Assembly (NCBI RefSeq): GCF_002080045.1
Contig: NZ_MUIN01000004.1
Location: 124,146-188,145 of the forward strand
Source of the DNA: Pseudomonas sp. Bc-h
GTDB taxonomy: Bacteria; Pseudomonadota; Gammaproteobacteria; Pseudomonadales; Pseudomonadaceae
Reading direction: 5' to 3'
Length of the DNA stretch: 64,000 nucleotides
Shown: piece by piece, positions 1 to 8,994 of the stretch
Position numbering within the stretch: position 1 is the stretch's first letter
Layout of the letters: every line of letters starts with the position of its first letter
Program-made: the position numbers and the translations under genes
Notes under the pieces: generated by a model
Told to the model about the DNA's origin: nothing
Databases searched by the model: none
What the model saw: the letters and a program-made list of their open reading frames with translations, nothing else

Positions 1-1
1 G

Positions 2-1291
2 TGGATGGTCGCGCTGATTACCGGTGGCATGATCGTCAACTACCTCGCTCGCAACACCCTCTCCGTGGCCGCTCCGACCATGATGAGCGAGCTGAACATC
101 TCGACCGAACAATACTCACACGTCGTCATCGCCTGGCAGATGGGCTATGCCTTCATGCAGCCAGTCGCCGGCTACGTGATCGACGCCATCGGCACAAAAA
201 TCGGTTTCGCTGTTTTTGCGGTCGCCTGGTCGATTGCCTGCGCTTCGGCGGCCATGGCAACGGGATGGCAAAGCCTGGCATTTCTGCGCAGTCTGTTGGG
301 CATCACTGAAGCGGCGGGCTTCCCCGCTGCGATCAAAGCAACCACTGAATGGTTTCCAGCCAAGGAACGTTCAGTCGCGATCGGCTGGTTCAACATTGGC
401 TCGTCCATTGGCGCACTGCTGGCCCCACCCTTGGTCGTGTGGGCCATCCTGCACAGTGGCTGGGAAGTCGCCTTTATCATTGTTGGCGCGCTGGGACTGT
501 TGTGGACGGCCGGCTGGCTGTTCTTTTACAAGCATCCACTCAATCAGCGCCTGCTCGGTGATGCCGAGCGCGACTACATCCTGGCCGGACAGGAATCCCA
601 TCTGAAGGACGCCCCAAGCAAACGCGCCAGCTGGAAGAAGATCGTCGGTACACGCAACTTCTACGCAATCGCCTCTGCGCGCATGCTGTCGGAGCCGGCA
701 TGGCAGACCTTCAACGCCTGGATCCCGCTGTACCTGATGACCGAACGACACATGAACATCAAGGAGATCGCGATGTTCGCCTGGCTGCCTTTTCTGGCAG
801 CGGACATTGGCTGTGTGCTCGGTGGCTACCTGAGCCCGTTCTTCTACAAGCACTTCAAGGTGTCGCTACTGACCTCCCGCAAAATGGTCATGGTCCTTGG
901 CTCACTGTGCATGATCGGCCCCGGCTGCATCGGCCTGGTCGACAGCCCCTATGTAGCGATCGCCTTGTTGTGTGCTGGCGGCTTTGCCCACCAGACGCTT
1001 TCCGGCGCGCTGTACGCCATTACCTCCGACTCGTTCGGCAAGAATGAGGTGGGCACCGCGACGGGTCTGGGCGGCATGTTCGGGTTCCTCGGTGCAGCGT
1101 TGTTCACACTGGTACTCGGGATCATGGTGACCAAGGTCGGATACAGCCCGCTGTTCGTGGCCTTGGCGGCGTTTGATATCGTCGCAGCCATCATCATCTG
1201 GTTCGTCACCAAACCGCTTGCCACGCCGGTCTCCACACAGTCGTCCGGCGATGCGTCGGCCGAGTCGGGAGGCGTCGTGCCGACGGCGTGA
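2..1291 (+). CDS. MFS transporter, anion:cation symporter type (5' end outside window)
   Basis: Major facilitator superfamily permease of the anion:cation symporter (hexuronate/organic anion) kind, an inner-membrane secondary transporter. The frame is already open at base 2 (codon TGG, then ATG at 5). Relatives begin with a short cytoplasmic segment before the first helix, so the true start is probably upstream of the window. Visible family signs are the first-helix NYLARNTLSVAAP stretch, the loop after helix 2 (GYVIDAIGTKIG), a long run of hydrophobic helices and a hydrophilic C-terminal tail after FVTKPLATP. It is followed after about 70 bases by a GST gene on the same strand. The substrate cannot be told from sequence. 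Confidence 0.85.
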   Translation, partial: WMVALITGGMIVNYLARNTLSVAAPTMMSELNISTEQYSHVVIAWQMGYAFMQPVAGYVIDAIGTKIGFAVFAVAWSIACASAAMATGWQSLAFLRSLLGITEAAGFPAAIKATTEWFPAKERSVAIGWFNIGSSIGALLAPPLVVWAILHSGWEVAFIIVGALGLLWTAGWLFFYKHPLNQRLLGDAERDYILAGQESHLKDAPSKRASWKKIVGTRNFYAIASARMLSEPAWQTFNAWIPLYLMTERHMNIKEIAMFAWLPFLAADIGCVLGGYLSPFFYKHFKVSLLTSRKMVMVLGSLCMIGPGCIGLVDSPYVAIALLCAGGFAHQTLSGALYAITSDSFGKNEVGTATGLGGMFGFLGAALFTLVLGIMVTKVGYSPLFVALAAFDIVAAIIIWFVTKPLATPVSTQSSGDASAESGGVVPTA

Positions 1292-1363
1292 AACAGAGAG
1301 ACGATATTGCTTAGCGTTCAGGCCCTGACTAGTCTTAGGGCCTGTCCGAACAGAGGAATGTCC

Positions 1364-1993
1364 ATGTCTGCTCCCAGCATGACGCTGTATTACAACGCTG
1401 CGTCGCCGTTTGCGCGCAAAGTGCTGATTCTGCTTCACGAAACCGGACAGACAGGACGGGTCAGTCTCAAGCCGGTCAACGTCACACCGGTTAACCCTCA
1501 CACCGATCTGTGTCATGAAAATCCGGCCGGGAAGATTCCCGCGCTGTGCCTGGCAGATAACAACGTGATTCACGACAGCCGGGTGATTCTCGACTATCTG
1601 GACCGCCAGCACGTTGGCAATCCGCTGATCCCGAACGAGGGCTCGGCGCGCTGGAGACGCCTGACACTGGCCTCGCTGGCCGATGCCGTGCTCGATGCGG
1701 CGGTGTTGATCCGCTATGAAACCTTCCTGCGACCTGAAGAAAAGCGCTGGACGGAGTGGCTCGATAATCAGCACGAGAAAATCGCCCGCTCGCTGGCCTA
1801 CTTCGAGGCCGAGGCTGTCACCGAGCTGAGCTCACATTTCGACATCGCCTCGATCAGCCTGGCCAGCGCGCTGGGCTATCTGGACTTCCGCCAGCCCAAC
1901 CTCGGCTGGCGCAGCAGCTATCCGCGTCTGGCCAACTGGTACTACGAGGTCAGCCAGCGCCCGTCAATGCTGGAAACCCAACCGCCTGCGTGA
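1364..1993 (+). CDS. Glutathione S-transferase family protein
   Basis: Cytosolic GST-like protein of 209 aa. The N-terminal thioredoxin fold contains YYNAASPFARKV, where the catalytic Ser/Tyr region lies, and a cis-Pro segment in NPAGKIPAL. This is followed by the glutathione-contacting HDSRVILDYLD, then an all-helical C-terminal domain ending in the typical YPRLANWYYEVSQRPS. I chose the ATG at 1364 because AGAGG lies 7 bases upstream. An ATG at 1358 lies too close to that ribosome site, and the longer TTG-start frame reads through unlikely sequence. Substrate unknown; probably detoxification or glutathione-dependent metabolism of small molecules. Confidence 0.85.
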   Translation: MSAPSMTLYYNAASPFARKVLILLHETGQTGRVSLKPVNVTPVNPHTDLCHENPAGKIPALCLADNNVIHDSRVILDYLDRQHVGNPLIPNEGSARWRRLTLASLADAVLDAAVLIRYETFLRPEEKRWTEWLDNQHEKIARSLAYFEAEAVTELSSHFDIASISLASALGYLDFRQPNLGWRSSYPRLANWYYEVSQRPSMLETQPPA

Positions 1994-2020
1994 CATCAGA
2001 ACGGTCGGGCAGCATTCCGT

Positions 2021-2057
2021 CTGCCGGCGGTGACGATTTCAAGACCACCGCCGGCAG
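2021..2057. repeat. REP-like palindrome, CTGCCGGCGG family
   Basis: Inverted repeat with arms CTGCCGGCGGTG and CACCGCCGGCAG. It lies between two convergent genes, where it may also act as a bidirectional transcription stop. It is one of several related palindromes in the window (near 9.8, 20.7, 27.7, 41.1, 43.4 and 44.6 kb). Confidence 0.8.
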
Positions 2058-2093
2058 CCCGTGCGGCTACAGATAATCATCGCGCTTGAGTGA

Positions 2094-2594
2094 TCAACAC
2101 TCTGGCTTGTCGGCGGTATAGCGACGAGCCGGGTTCACCGCTGCGCCAAACTCGCGCAGGGCCTTGGCGCCGATCAACAGTGGGTAGTTGAAGTGACTGC
2201 GGTCCACCAGATTGACCTCGACCGTGCGCTTGACGTCGCCCAGACACAATTCCAGGTCTACCACCGGACGCTTGGTCGGATCGACCGGCTCATCTTCATC
2301 CTCGCCATCCGATCGGCCCTTGATGCGGCTGATCCGCGACACTTTGTGCTCATACACCTTGTTGTCGGCGTCTTTAGTCGCCAAGCGGAAACGCACCCAG
2401 TCATCGCCATCACGCTTGAACAGTTCGATATCTTTGGCCGAAAGCGACGCGGTGAGCGCGCCGGTGTCCATCTTGGCCTTGAAGGTCTCGCCGAATTCGG
2501 AGACCTGGATGTATTCGTAGCGACCATACAACGTCGGTTCGGCGGCCATGACAGGCAACGCCAGCAGGGACAGAAGCGCCAGAAGGGATTTCAC
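2094..2594 (-). CDS. Retropepsin-like protein, putative ATP-dependent zinc protease family
   Basis: Secreted or periplasmic protein of 166 aa. It has a clear signal peptide (MKSLLALLSLLALPVMA, then AEP) and a retropepsin-like domain. The DTGA motif at residues 43-46 is the aspartic-protease-like signature of the family usually annotated 'ATP-dependent zinc protease' (RimB/PF05618-like). A second conserved block, LIGAKALREFGAAVNP, lies near the C-terminus. The family name is historical: neither an ATP site nor a zinc motif is visible. It stands alone, convergent with the GST gene and divergent from the acyltransferase. Family membership is fairly sure; actual protease activity is not. Confidence 0.8.
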   Translation of the reverse strand: MKSLLALLSLLALPVMAAEPTLYGRYEYIQVSEFGETFKAKMDTGALTASLSAKDIELFKRDGDDWVRFRLATKDADNKVYEHKVSRISRIKGRSDGEDEDEPVDPTKRPVVDLELCLGDVKRTVEVNLVDRSHFNYPLLIGAKALREFGAAVNPARRYTADKPEC

Positions 2595-2789
2595 GTAACA
2601 GGTTCCTCGCTAAGGGTGGGCGTTGCACGGGCCCGATTTTAGACCGCAACTTTGCCGTTCGTTCGCCGACTAAAGAACAACGCCAGCGTAGCTGATGCCG
2701 AGTGAAACATTTGTCGGCCACCGCTGGATTTGGCTCTCTGGGCATAGCTGCTTATCATTGCCGGCCCTTTTCATGACCACGAGTGTTTT

Positions 2790-3701
2790 ATGCGTCACCT
2801 TCTCACCGGCATTGCCGTCACGCTGCTGCTTGTGCTCAACACGCTGGTGTTGTTCGGGCCACTGATGGTCTTCGCATTGCTCAAGCTGGTGTTCCAGAGC
2901 GAACTGCGCGACCGCTGCTCGTGGGCGGTGATGTGGATCGCCGAGACCTGGGTCGAGATCAACAAGCTGATTTTCAAACTGTGCATTCCCACGCGCTGGG
3001 AAATCAGCGGCCACGAAGGTCTGCGGGGCGACACGTCTTATCTGGTGGTCAGCAATCATCAGTCGTGGGTCGATATTCCGGCGCTGGTGCAGGCGTTGAA
3101 TCGTCGTACGCCATTCTTCAAATTCTTCCTCAAGAAAGAACTGATCTGGGTGCCGTTTCTGGGGCTGGCCTGGTGGGCGCTCGATTACCCCTTCATGAAA
3201 CGCTACACCAAGGCGTTTCTGGCGAAGAACCCGGAACTGAAAGGCAAGGATCTGGAGATCACCAAGGAGGCTTGTGAGCTGTTCAAACGCCAGCCGGTGA
3301 CCGTGGTGAATTATCTGGAGGGCACCCGCTTCACGCCGGCCAAGCAGGTTGAGCAAACTTCACCGTACCAATATCTGCTCAAGCCCAAGGCTGGCGGCGT
3401 CGCATTTGTGCTGGCGGCAATGGGTGAACAGCTGGACGCGGTGCTCGACGTCACGGTGGTTTATCCGAGCGAGCGGATTCCAGGGTTCTGGGATCTGATT
3501 TCGGGTCGGGTGCCACGCGTGATTATCGACATCAAGACCCGTGAGCTCGACCCTGCGCTGTGGCAAGGCGATTACGAGAGCGACCCGGTCTTTCGCGAGT
3601 ACGTACAGAACTGGGTGAATCAGCTGTGGTTGGACAAGAACGCGCGGATTGTTGAGTTGCGCGGGTGCCACTCAAGCCGAAAGGACGACTCACACTTGTA
3701 G
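2790..3701 (+). CDS. Lysophospholipid acyltransferase family protein (YihG-like)
   Basis: Membrane-associated acyltransferase of 303 aa in the PlsC/LPLAT superfamily, transferring an acyl group to a lysophospholipid or similar acceptor at the inner membrane. The N-terminal hydrophobic helix covers residues 5-35. The catalytic HX4D motif is NHQSWVD (His90, Asp95). The acyl-acceptor EGTR motif is at 177-180, preceded by block II FFLKKELIWVPFLG. The length and the ANPELKGKD-type segment resemble E. coli YihG rather than the essential PlsC (about 245 aa). Start ATG 2790 gives a normal membrane N-terminus. It is probably an accessory acyltransferase shaping phospholipid composition. Confidence 0.85.
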   Translation: MRHLLTGIAVTLLLVLNTLVLFGPLMVFALLKLVFQSELRDRCSWAVMWIAETWVEINKLIFKLCIPTRWEISGHEGLRGDTSYLVVSNHQSWVDIPALVQALNRRTPFFKFFLKKELIWVPFLGLAWWALDYPFMKRYTKAFLAKNPELKGKDLEITKEACELFKRQPVTVVNYLEGTRFTPAKQVEQTSPYQYLLKPKAGGVAFVLAAMGEQLDAVLDVTVVYPSERIPGFWDLISGRVPRVIIDIKTRELDPALWQGDYESDPVFREYVQNWVNQLWLDKNARIVELRGCHSSRKDDSHL

Positions 3702-3775
3702 GAGACGCCGGAGGTTACGACGGCGTCTCCCACCAGGTACGGTGGACGCCACAAGGTTACGTCGCACCGTCTCAA
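3699..3775. repeat. REP-like palindrome, GGAGGTTACGACGG family
   Basis: Contains GTAGGAGACGCCGGAGG followed by an inverted copy GTCTCCCACC and a second degenerate GGTTACGTCG. It lies in the gap between two convergent genes. It is related to the palindromes near 18.6, 26.1 and 61.0 kb, all of which carry a GGGAG...GGAGGTTACGA core. Confidence 0.65.
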
Positions 3776-3786
3776 GATCTGATGTG

Positions 3787-4353
3787 TTATTTGGCGCCCC
3801 AGACCCCACTCAACGCCGACAGCGCCGAACCGCCTGCGCCCTGTTGTCCGAGATACTGCAGAATCACCGGCACAAACTGGCCGACCATGCCGCTGTCCAT
3901 GCCGAGCGCGCTGAAGGCGCTGTTCACATCGCCCATGCTCTGCACGTTGCCCAAGGCGCTGCTGACGGCCGAATTGCTGCTGCCGGAGCTGCCGCCGAGC
4001 ATGCCGCCCAGACCACCGAGGCTACCCAGCGCCGAGGAGCCCGACAGTTGATCCAGACCTGGCACCGACTTGCTCAGGCTTGAGTAGTCGTTGCCGGAAA
4101 GTTTGTTTTTCGCCAGACCCAGCAACGCGCCGGTACCGCCGACGGCTTGCTGCGGGGTGACATTCAATTGCGTGCCCAGCGTATTGAGCAGGCCGGCCGC
4201 TTCAGGCGCTGCGGTGGCTTTCTGCTGACCGCCGGTGGCGTTGGAAACGGCGTTCGCCGCATCGTTCAGGTTGAAGGCGAAGACCGGCGTTGCCACCAGC
4301 GCCATCAAAGTCGCCAATGCCGCGCCGCGTGCGTTTTTCATAGAAACCTTCAT
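3787..4353 (-). CDS. DUF2780 domain-containing exported protein
   Basis: Exported protein of 188 aa with a signal peptide (MKVSMKNARGAALATLMALVATPVFA). The mature part is rich in Gly, Ser, Ala and Asn, followed by the DUF2780-type C-terminal region (SMGDVNSAFSALGMDSGMVGQFVPVILQYL). Start ATG 4353 is chosen because CGAGG lies about 9 bases upstream and the signal peptide then begins cleanly; a longer frame to 4497 reads poorly. Proteins of this family are small, secreted and of unknown function; some are linked to biofilm or surface growth. A Gly/Ser-rich low-complexity stretch lies at about residues 100-130. Confidence 0.75.
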   Translation of the reverse strand: MKVSMKNARGAALATLMALVATPVFAFNLNDAANAVSNATGGQQKATAAPEAAGLLNTLGTQLNVTPQQAVGGTGALLGLAKNKLSGNDYSSLSKSVPGLDQLSGSSALGSLGGLGGMLGGSSGSSNSAVSSALGNVQSMGDVNSAFSALGMDSGMVGQFVPVILQYLGQQGAGGSALSALSGVWGAK

Positions 4354-4654
4354 CGAAACAACCTCGTTTGCCAGAGAACCGGCATAGCCGGGTAAACACG
4401 CGTTGGACCCCGCCACGCAAAGAAGTTCCAGCGAGCGATCATCCAGCGCGCCTGCGAAATATCCCAGTGCCCGCTGCATCCACTTTATAGAGCGCAACGT
4501 ATCCCTTGCACGAACAGAGACTTCAGCAACTGCCCCGTCGGATAAGCGGTGGCGTTCTCTTTCCCTTGGCGAGTAGAAAAAGGTGGATGGAACTGCGGCT
4601 CAACCTGGACTAACCTGCCAGCCATACGGCCGCCGCCGTCCCCTGGTCTGGAGA

Positions 4655-5209
4655 ATGCCCATTTCCTCTGTCGACGCCGATGAACTCCGGCAATTGCTGG
4701 CTCAGTGTTCACTGGGTAACCGCAGCGCCTTCGAGAGCCTTTATCGCAAGGTTTCCGGACACCTGTTCGCCGTAGCCCTGCGCTGCATCGGGCATCGCGA
4801 TCAGGCCGAAGACGTTGTACAGGAAGCCTTCGTGCGCATCTGGAACAGCGCGTCGCAGTACGACGCCAACCTCTCGGCACCCATGACCTGGATGGTCAGC
4901 ATCACGCGCAACAAGGCGATCGACCAACTGCGCAAACATCGTGAAGAGCCGTTGACTGACGAGCAGGCCCAGGCGCTGTTCGATCAGGCACCTTCGGCTC
5001 ACGAACAGATGGAAAGCCTTCGCGACGCCACCGCGTTGCAACGTTGCCTCGACACCCTCGAAGGCATGCAGCGCCAATCCATCATCATCGCGTATTTTCA
5101 CGGGGCCTCTCACGGCGATCTCGTCACCCAGTTGGCCGCGCCACTGGGCACGGTCAAATCGTGGATCCGCCGAGGCATGGAACGTCTGCGCAGGTGCCTT
5201 GAATCATGA
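4655..5209 (+). CDS. ECF-subfamily RNA polymerase sigma factor (SigK-like)
   Basis: Sigma-70 family extracytoplasmic function factor of 184 aa. Region 2 is GNRSAFESLYRKVSGHLFAVAL...DQAEDVVQEAFVRIW and continues through TWMVSITRNKAIDQLR. Region 4 is GMQRQSIIIAYFHGASHGDLVTQL and ends with the DNA-recognition helix PLGTVKSWIRRGMERLRRCL. Start ATG 4655 follows TCTGGAGA. The stop overlaps the next start by 4 bases (ATGA), so it is translationally coupled to its anti-sigma factor. This layout matches sigK/rskA-type pairs that respond to envelope or oxidative stress. The -35/-10 target promoter is not recognisable by eye. Confidence 0.9.
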   Translation: MPISSVDADELRQLLAQCSLGNRSAFESLYRKVSGHLFAVALRCIGHRDQAEDVVQEAFVRIWNSASQYDANLSAPMTWMVSITRNKAIDQLRKHREEPLTDEQAQALFDQAPSAHEQMESLRDATALQRCLDTLEGMQRQSIIIAYFHGASHGDLVTQLAAPLGTVKSWIRRGMERLRRCLES

Positions 5210-5880
5210 ACTATCGCCAACCTGAACTGCGCCGCGCACTCGCCGCCGATTACGCCATCGGTTTGATGCCCACGACAGCGCGCAGACGCTTCGAGAATCT
5301 GCTGATAGACGACCCGAATTTACGCGCGGAAGTCGCCCAGTGGCAGGAGAGTCTGGTCGGCCTGACGACTTCCCTGGAACCTCAACCTGTACCGGAACGG
5401 GTGTGGCAGCAGATCGTTGCCCGGATCGAGCCGCAACGCCTGCATGTCCCGGAAAAACGCCCGTTCTGGAGCTGGATGCGCATCGCCGCAGTGGCCTGCA
5501 CACTGCTTGTGGCCGTTATCGTCGGTGTGATCTACAACCGCGACAAACCGGACTTCAACGCCACTCTGGTCGCCGGCAATCAGCAACCTGCGCTCACCGT
5601 GCAGGCTTTCGACCGTTACCTGAAAATCGACCCTGTGGCCGTCGCTTCCGTGGAAACCGGTCGCAGTCTCGAGCTTTGGGCCATACCTGCAGATGGCGTT
5701 CCGGTGTCGTTGGGTGTGATTCCCGACAACGGCAAAGGCCGGGTCGATCTGAGCGACAGTCAGCGTAGATTGCTGGGCTCGCAAACGACGATGGCCATTA
5801 CGCTGGAGCCGAAGGGAGGTTCGCCGAGCGGCAAGCCAACAGGACCGATTCTTTATAAAGGCCAGCTAGCGTCGTTGTAG
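5206..5880 (+). CDS. Anti-sigma factor (RskA-type)
   Basis: Inner-membrane anti-sigma factor of 224 aa paired with the ECF sigma gene it overlaps by 4 bases. The cytoplasmic N-terminal part has the zinc-less anti-sigma sequence ADYAIGLMPTTARRRFENLLIDDPNLRAEVAQWQESL. One transmembrane helix sits at about residues 92-108 (IAAVACTLLVAVIVGVIY). The periplasmic C-terminal RskA-like domain includes LELWAIPADGVPVSLGVIPD and ends in a conserved LEPKGGSPSGKPTGPILYKG segment. Release of the sigma factor presumably requires cleavage or modification of this protein. It ends 6 bases before a convergent gene. Confidence 0.9.
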   Translation: MNYRQPELRRALAADYAIGLMPTTARRRFENLLIDDPNLRAEVAQWQESLVGLTTSLEPQPVPERVWQQIVARIEPQRLHVPEKRPFWSWMRIAAVACTLLVAVIVGVIYNRDKPDFNATLVAGNQQPALTVQAFDRYLKIDPVAVASVETGRSLELWAIPADGVPVSLGVIPDNGKGRVDLSDSQRRLLGSQTTMAITLEPKGGSPSGKPTGPILYKGQLASL

Positions 5881-5886
5881 CGCCCA

Positions 5887-6561
5887 TCACGGAGTCGCGA
5901 CGTCAATCAGACGTTGCGGCTCAAAGACGCGGGCGAGCTGGCGCGTCCAGAGCGCCGAGCCTGGCTTGACGGGTGGGCGACGACTGAACGCCTTGGCAAG
6001 CCGATCACCGTTACGCAGTTTCTCTCGCAGGCTAGTGAGACGCTGGCCGCCTTGATGGTCGCGTTCCCAGTACAGGGGCTCGCTAAAATATCGCACCTCG
6101 GTCGCATGCTCCGTCGTCTGCGTTGCCCCTTGCAGCTGCTGCCACCATGACCTGTCCCCTTTAGCGATCGGCAGGTGGCGTTCGGAAAGGGAATACGAAG
6201 AGGGTGATACCAGCCGCGCATGAGTGATCAGGGCAAAACCGGAAAACCAGGGCATCCACAGATGAGACACGTCGCCGGCGAAGCACTCGCCGAGCACGAA
6301 GTCCGCTTCACAATCGGACTCGGCATGGTAAGCGGGAGCAATCCGCACATGCTGTCGATAAGCGGAGCTGTAACCAGACTGGCATATTCGCGAAGCCACG
6401 CCAGCCCACATGCAAGCGTTCGCGTTTTCAAAAAAGACCGTGGAGGAAATCCAGCGTTGAGCGTCCGGCGCCAGTTCGGCGGATGCCAACTCGGCTGGCA
6501 ATAGAAGCAACACCGTTACGACGAGCATCACAACCTGTGTTTTTAACACCTGGATAAACAT
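5887..6561 (-). CDS. Exported protein resembling DUF1190 (YgiB-like)
   Basis: Exported protein of 224 aa with a long signal sequence (residues 1-28, hydrophobic core VVMLVVTVLLLLPAELASA). The central part resembles DUF1190/YgiB proteins: a Cys-containing segment ending ICQSGYSSAYRQHVRIAPAY is followed by DCEADFVLGEC, where this family has spaced Cys residues and 'AP.Y....DCE..F'. The C-terminal third is basic (RLTSLREKLRNGDRLAKAFSRR). The function of the family is unknown; some members lie next to glutathionylspermidine synthase-like genes, which are not present here. It stands alone and convergent to the anti-sigma gene. Family assignment is moderate. Confidence 0.55.
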   Translation of the reverse strand: MFIQVLKTQVVMLVVTVLLLLPAELASAELAPDAQRWISSTVFFENANACMWAGVASRICQSGYSSAYRQHVRIAPAYHAESDCEADFVLGECFAGDVSHLWMPWFSGFALITHARLVSPSSYSLSERHLPIAKGDRSWWQQLQGATQTTEHATEVRYFSEPLYWERDHQGGQRLTSLREKLRNGDRLAKAFSRRPPVKPGSALWTRQLARVFEPQRLIDVATP

Positions 6562-6705
6562 GTACTACCCGCGACTTGAAAAAATCCGGCCGGACAAATA
6601 GCACGCAGAAAACCCGGTTGAAATAAGCGGCAGTGGAATTCAAATATTCCTCTGCTAATTACAGAAACGCCCTACACCGCAAAGTGCAAGACCCTACGTA
6701 AGACA

Positions 6706-6736
6706 TAAAAAAGGCGGCCCAAAGGTCGCCTTTTAA
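6706..6736 (-). terminator. Rho-independent terminator after fdhA
   Basis: On the minus strand AAAAGGCGACC, a short loop, then GGTCGCC-like pairing (AAAAGGCG / CGCCTTTT), followed by a T run. It lies 17-47 bases after the fdhA stop codon. Confidence 0.8.
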
Positions 6737-6752
6737 CGGATCGCCAGATGGC

Positions 6753-7952
6753 TTACGCAGCGCTAAACAGCTTGTGCGGATCGATCACGAATTTCTTGGG
6801 TACGCCTGCATCGAATTCGCCGTAACCACGCGGTGCATCGTCCAGGCTGATGACTTGCACACCGACCACTTCAGCGATGTTGATGCGGTCCCACATGATG
6901 GCTTGCATCAGTTGGCGGTTGTACTTCATCACCGGGGTCTGGCCGGTGTGGAAGCTGTGAGACTTGGCCCAGCCCAGACCGAAACGAATGCTCAAGCTGC
7001 CCATCTTCGCAGCGGCATCCACTGCGCCCGGGTCTTCGGTGACGTACAGCCCAGGAATGCCGATTTTGCCGGCGACGCGGACCACGCCCATCAGCGAGTT
7101 GAGTACGGTGGCCGGGGCTTCCGCTTTCACACCCGCGTAGCCATGGCCCCGGGCTTCGAAGCCCACGGCGTCCACGGCGCAGTCCACTTCAGGCTCGCCC
7201 AGCAACGTGGCGATCTGCTCATGCAGCGGCGTGTCCTTGGACAGGTCGGCGATTTCGAAGCCCTGTGCCTTGGCGTGAGCCAGACGCACCGGGTTGACAT
7301 CACCGACGATCACGACGGCAGCACCCAGCAGGCGCGCCGAAGCGGCAGCCGCCAGACCGACAGGGCCAGCGCCGGCGATGTACACCGAGCTGCCAGGACC
7401 GACACCTGCCGTTACCGCACCGTGGTAACCGGTTGGCAGAATGTCGGAGAGGCAGGTCAGATCGCGGATCTTTTCCATCGCCTTGTCGCGATCAGGCAGT
7501 TTCAGCAGGTTGAAGTCGGCGTACGGCACGAGCACGTATTCAGCCTGACCACCGGTCCAGTCACCCATGTCGACATAGCCGTACGCGCCACCCGGACGTG
7601 CCGGGTTAACGGTCAGGCAAACGCCGGTGTGTTGCTCTTTGCAAGAACGGCAAAGGCCACAGGCCACGTTGAAAGGAACGGAAACCAGATCGCCGATCTT
7701 GAGGTTTTCGACGCCGCTGCCCATTTCGATCACTTCACCTGTGATCTCATGGCCAAGGACCAGACCTACCTGGGCAGTGGTGCGACCGCGCACCATGTGT
7801 TGGTCTGAGCCGCAAATGTTGGTGGACACCACGCGCAGGATGACACCGTGCTCGATCTTCTTGCCGCGCGGGTCCTGCATTTTTGGGTAGTCAATTTTCC
7901 GTACTTCGACCTGGCCTGCGCCGAGATACACCACACCACGATTACCAGACAT
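6753..7952 (-). CDS. fdhA: Glutathione-independent formaldehyde dehydrogenase
   Basis: NAD-dependent formaldehyde dehydrogenase (dismutase-type) of 399 aa, a zinc medium-chain dehydrogenase acting in the cytoplasm. Catalytic zinc ligands are Cys47 (CGSDQH) and His68 (GHE). The structural zinc has Cys98, Cys101, Cys104 and Cys112. The NAD Rossmann motif is AGAGPVGLAAAA. The length equals the P. putida enzyme. Start ATG 7952 is chosen for GAGGTG 6 bases upstream; an in-frame extension to 8108 lacks family similarity. Downstream of sarcosine oxidase and the dgc genes, it removes the formaldehyde released by N-demethylation. Its own terminator lies just after the stop. Confidence 0.95.
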   Translation of the reverse strand: MSGNRGVVYLGAGQVEVRKIDYPKMQDPRGKKIEHGVILRVVSTNICGSDQHMVRGRTTAQVGLVLGHEITGEVIEMGSGVENLKIGDLVSVPFNVACGLCRSCKEQHTGVCLTVNPARPGGAYGYVDMGDWTGGQAEYVLVPYADFNLLKLPDRDKAMEKIRDLTCLSDILPTGYHGAVTAGVGPGSSVYIAGAGPVGLAAAASARLLGAAVVIVGDVNPVRLAHAKAQGFEIADLSKDTPLHEQIATLLGEPEVDCAVDAVGFEARGHGYAGVKAEAPATVLNSLMGVVRVAGKIGIPGLYVTEDPGAVDAAAKMGSLSIRFGLGWAKSHSFHTGQTPVMKYNRQLMQAIMWDRINIAEVVGVQVISLDDAPRGYGEFDAGVPKKFVIDPHKLFSAA

Positions 7953-8121
7953 GCTTTCACCTCGCTGTTTGTTGTTATGGATACAGCCGTGTAGCGGAGT
8001 TATGCGTCGCCAGTGTGTTGCGGCAACGCACTGATTGCTCTGGGTTGCTTGTTCGGTGTTGCGCAAATTCTGTGGATTGATGCAAATCCTGTGGGAGGGT
8101 ATTCCCAACCATAAGGATCGT

Positions 8122-8979
8122 TTAAAGCACCACGGTGCGGTTTGCGTTCAGAAATACACGCCGCTCGATGTGATACCCCACCGCTCGCGCCAGGGTCAGG
8201 CCTTCAATGTCGCGCCCCTTGGCGATCAGGTCTTCAGGATAGTGACTGTGATCGACCACCTCGACGCCCTGAGCAATGATCGGACCTTCGTCGAGATCGT
8301 TGTTGATGTAATGCGCGGTCGCGCCGACCAGTTTCACGCCCTTGTTGTATGCCTGGTGATACGGCTTGGCGCCCTTGAACCCCGGCAGCAACGAGTGGTG
8401 AATGTTGATCGCACGACCATCGAGCTTGCGGCACAGCTCTGGTGACAAAACCTGCATGTAGCGGGCGAGCACCACCAGCTCGGCGCCGGTGTCCTCGATC
8501 ACCTTCATCACCTTCGCTTCCTGCGAAGGTTTGTCGTTGGGATCGAGTGGGAAATGGTAGTAGGGAATTTCGTGCCAGCGCGCCAGCGGTTCGAGATCGG
8601 GGTGATTGGAGACCACCGCGACGACGTCCATGGACAGTTGATTGATGCGCTGCCGGTAGAGCAGGTCGTTGAGGCAGTGATCGGCCTTGGAGACCATGAT
8701 CACCACTTTCGGTCGATAATTCGGCGCCGTCAGCTCGAAGATCATGCCGAAGGCCTCACCACGCTCGGCAAGTCCTGCGCGAAATGACGCTTCGTCAAAG
8801 CCATCCGGCTGACGGAATTCGACACGAATGAAAAAACGGCCAGACAGCCGGTCATCGAACGAATGGTGCTCGGTGACATAGCAACCCTGCTCGAACAGGT
8901 AGCGCGTCACCGCGTCCACCGTGCCCAGCACGCTTGGGCAGTCGGCGGTCAGAATCCAGGTATCGGGGGCGCGGCTCAT
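8122..8979 (-). CDS. purU: Formyltetrahydrofolate deformylase
   Basis: Hydrolyses 10-formyl-THF to formate and THF. The 285-aa protein has an N-terminal ACT domain (residues about 7-90, WILTADCPSVLGTVDAVTRYL). The C-terminal formyltransferase-fold domain contains KADHCLNDLLYRQ, SNHPDLEPLA, and the catalytic region NIHHSLLPGFKGAKPYHQAY with GATAHYI later. It lies in the sarcosine catabolic gene set, where it recycles folate carrying one-carbon units from N-methyl groups; it is likely the 'purU2' copy dedicated to this pathway rather than to purine synthesis. A palindromic repeat separates it from soxG. A 169-base gap before fdhA contains fdhA leader sequence. Confidence 0.93.
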   Translation of the reverse strand: MSRAPDTWILTADCPSVLGTVDAVTRYLFEQGCYVTEHHSFDDRLSGRFFIRVEFRQPDGFDEASFRAGLAERGEAFGMIFELTAPNYRPKVVIMVSKADHCLNDLLYRQRINQLSMDVVAVVSNHPDLEPLARWHEIPYYHFPLDPNDKPSQEAKVMKVIEDTGAELVVLARYMQVLSPELCRKLDGRAINIHHSLLPGFKGAKPYHQAYNKGVKLVGATAHYINNDLDEGPIIAQGVEVVDHSHYPEDLIAKGRDIEGLTLARAVGYHIERRVFLNANRTVVL

Positions 8980-8994
8980 AGTTATTCCTCAGAC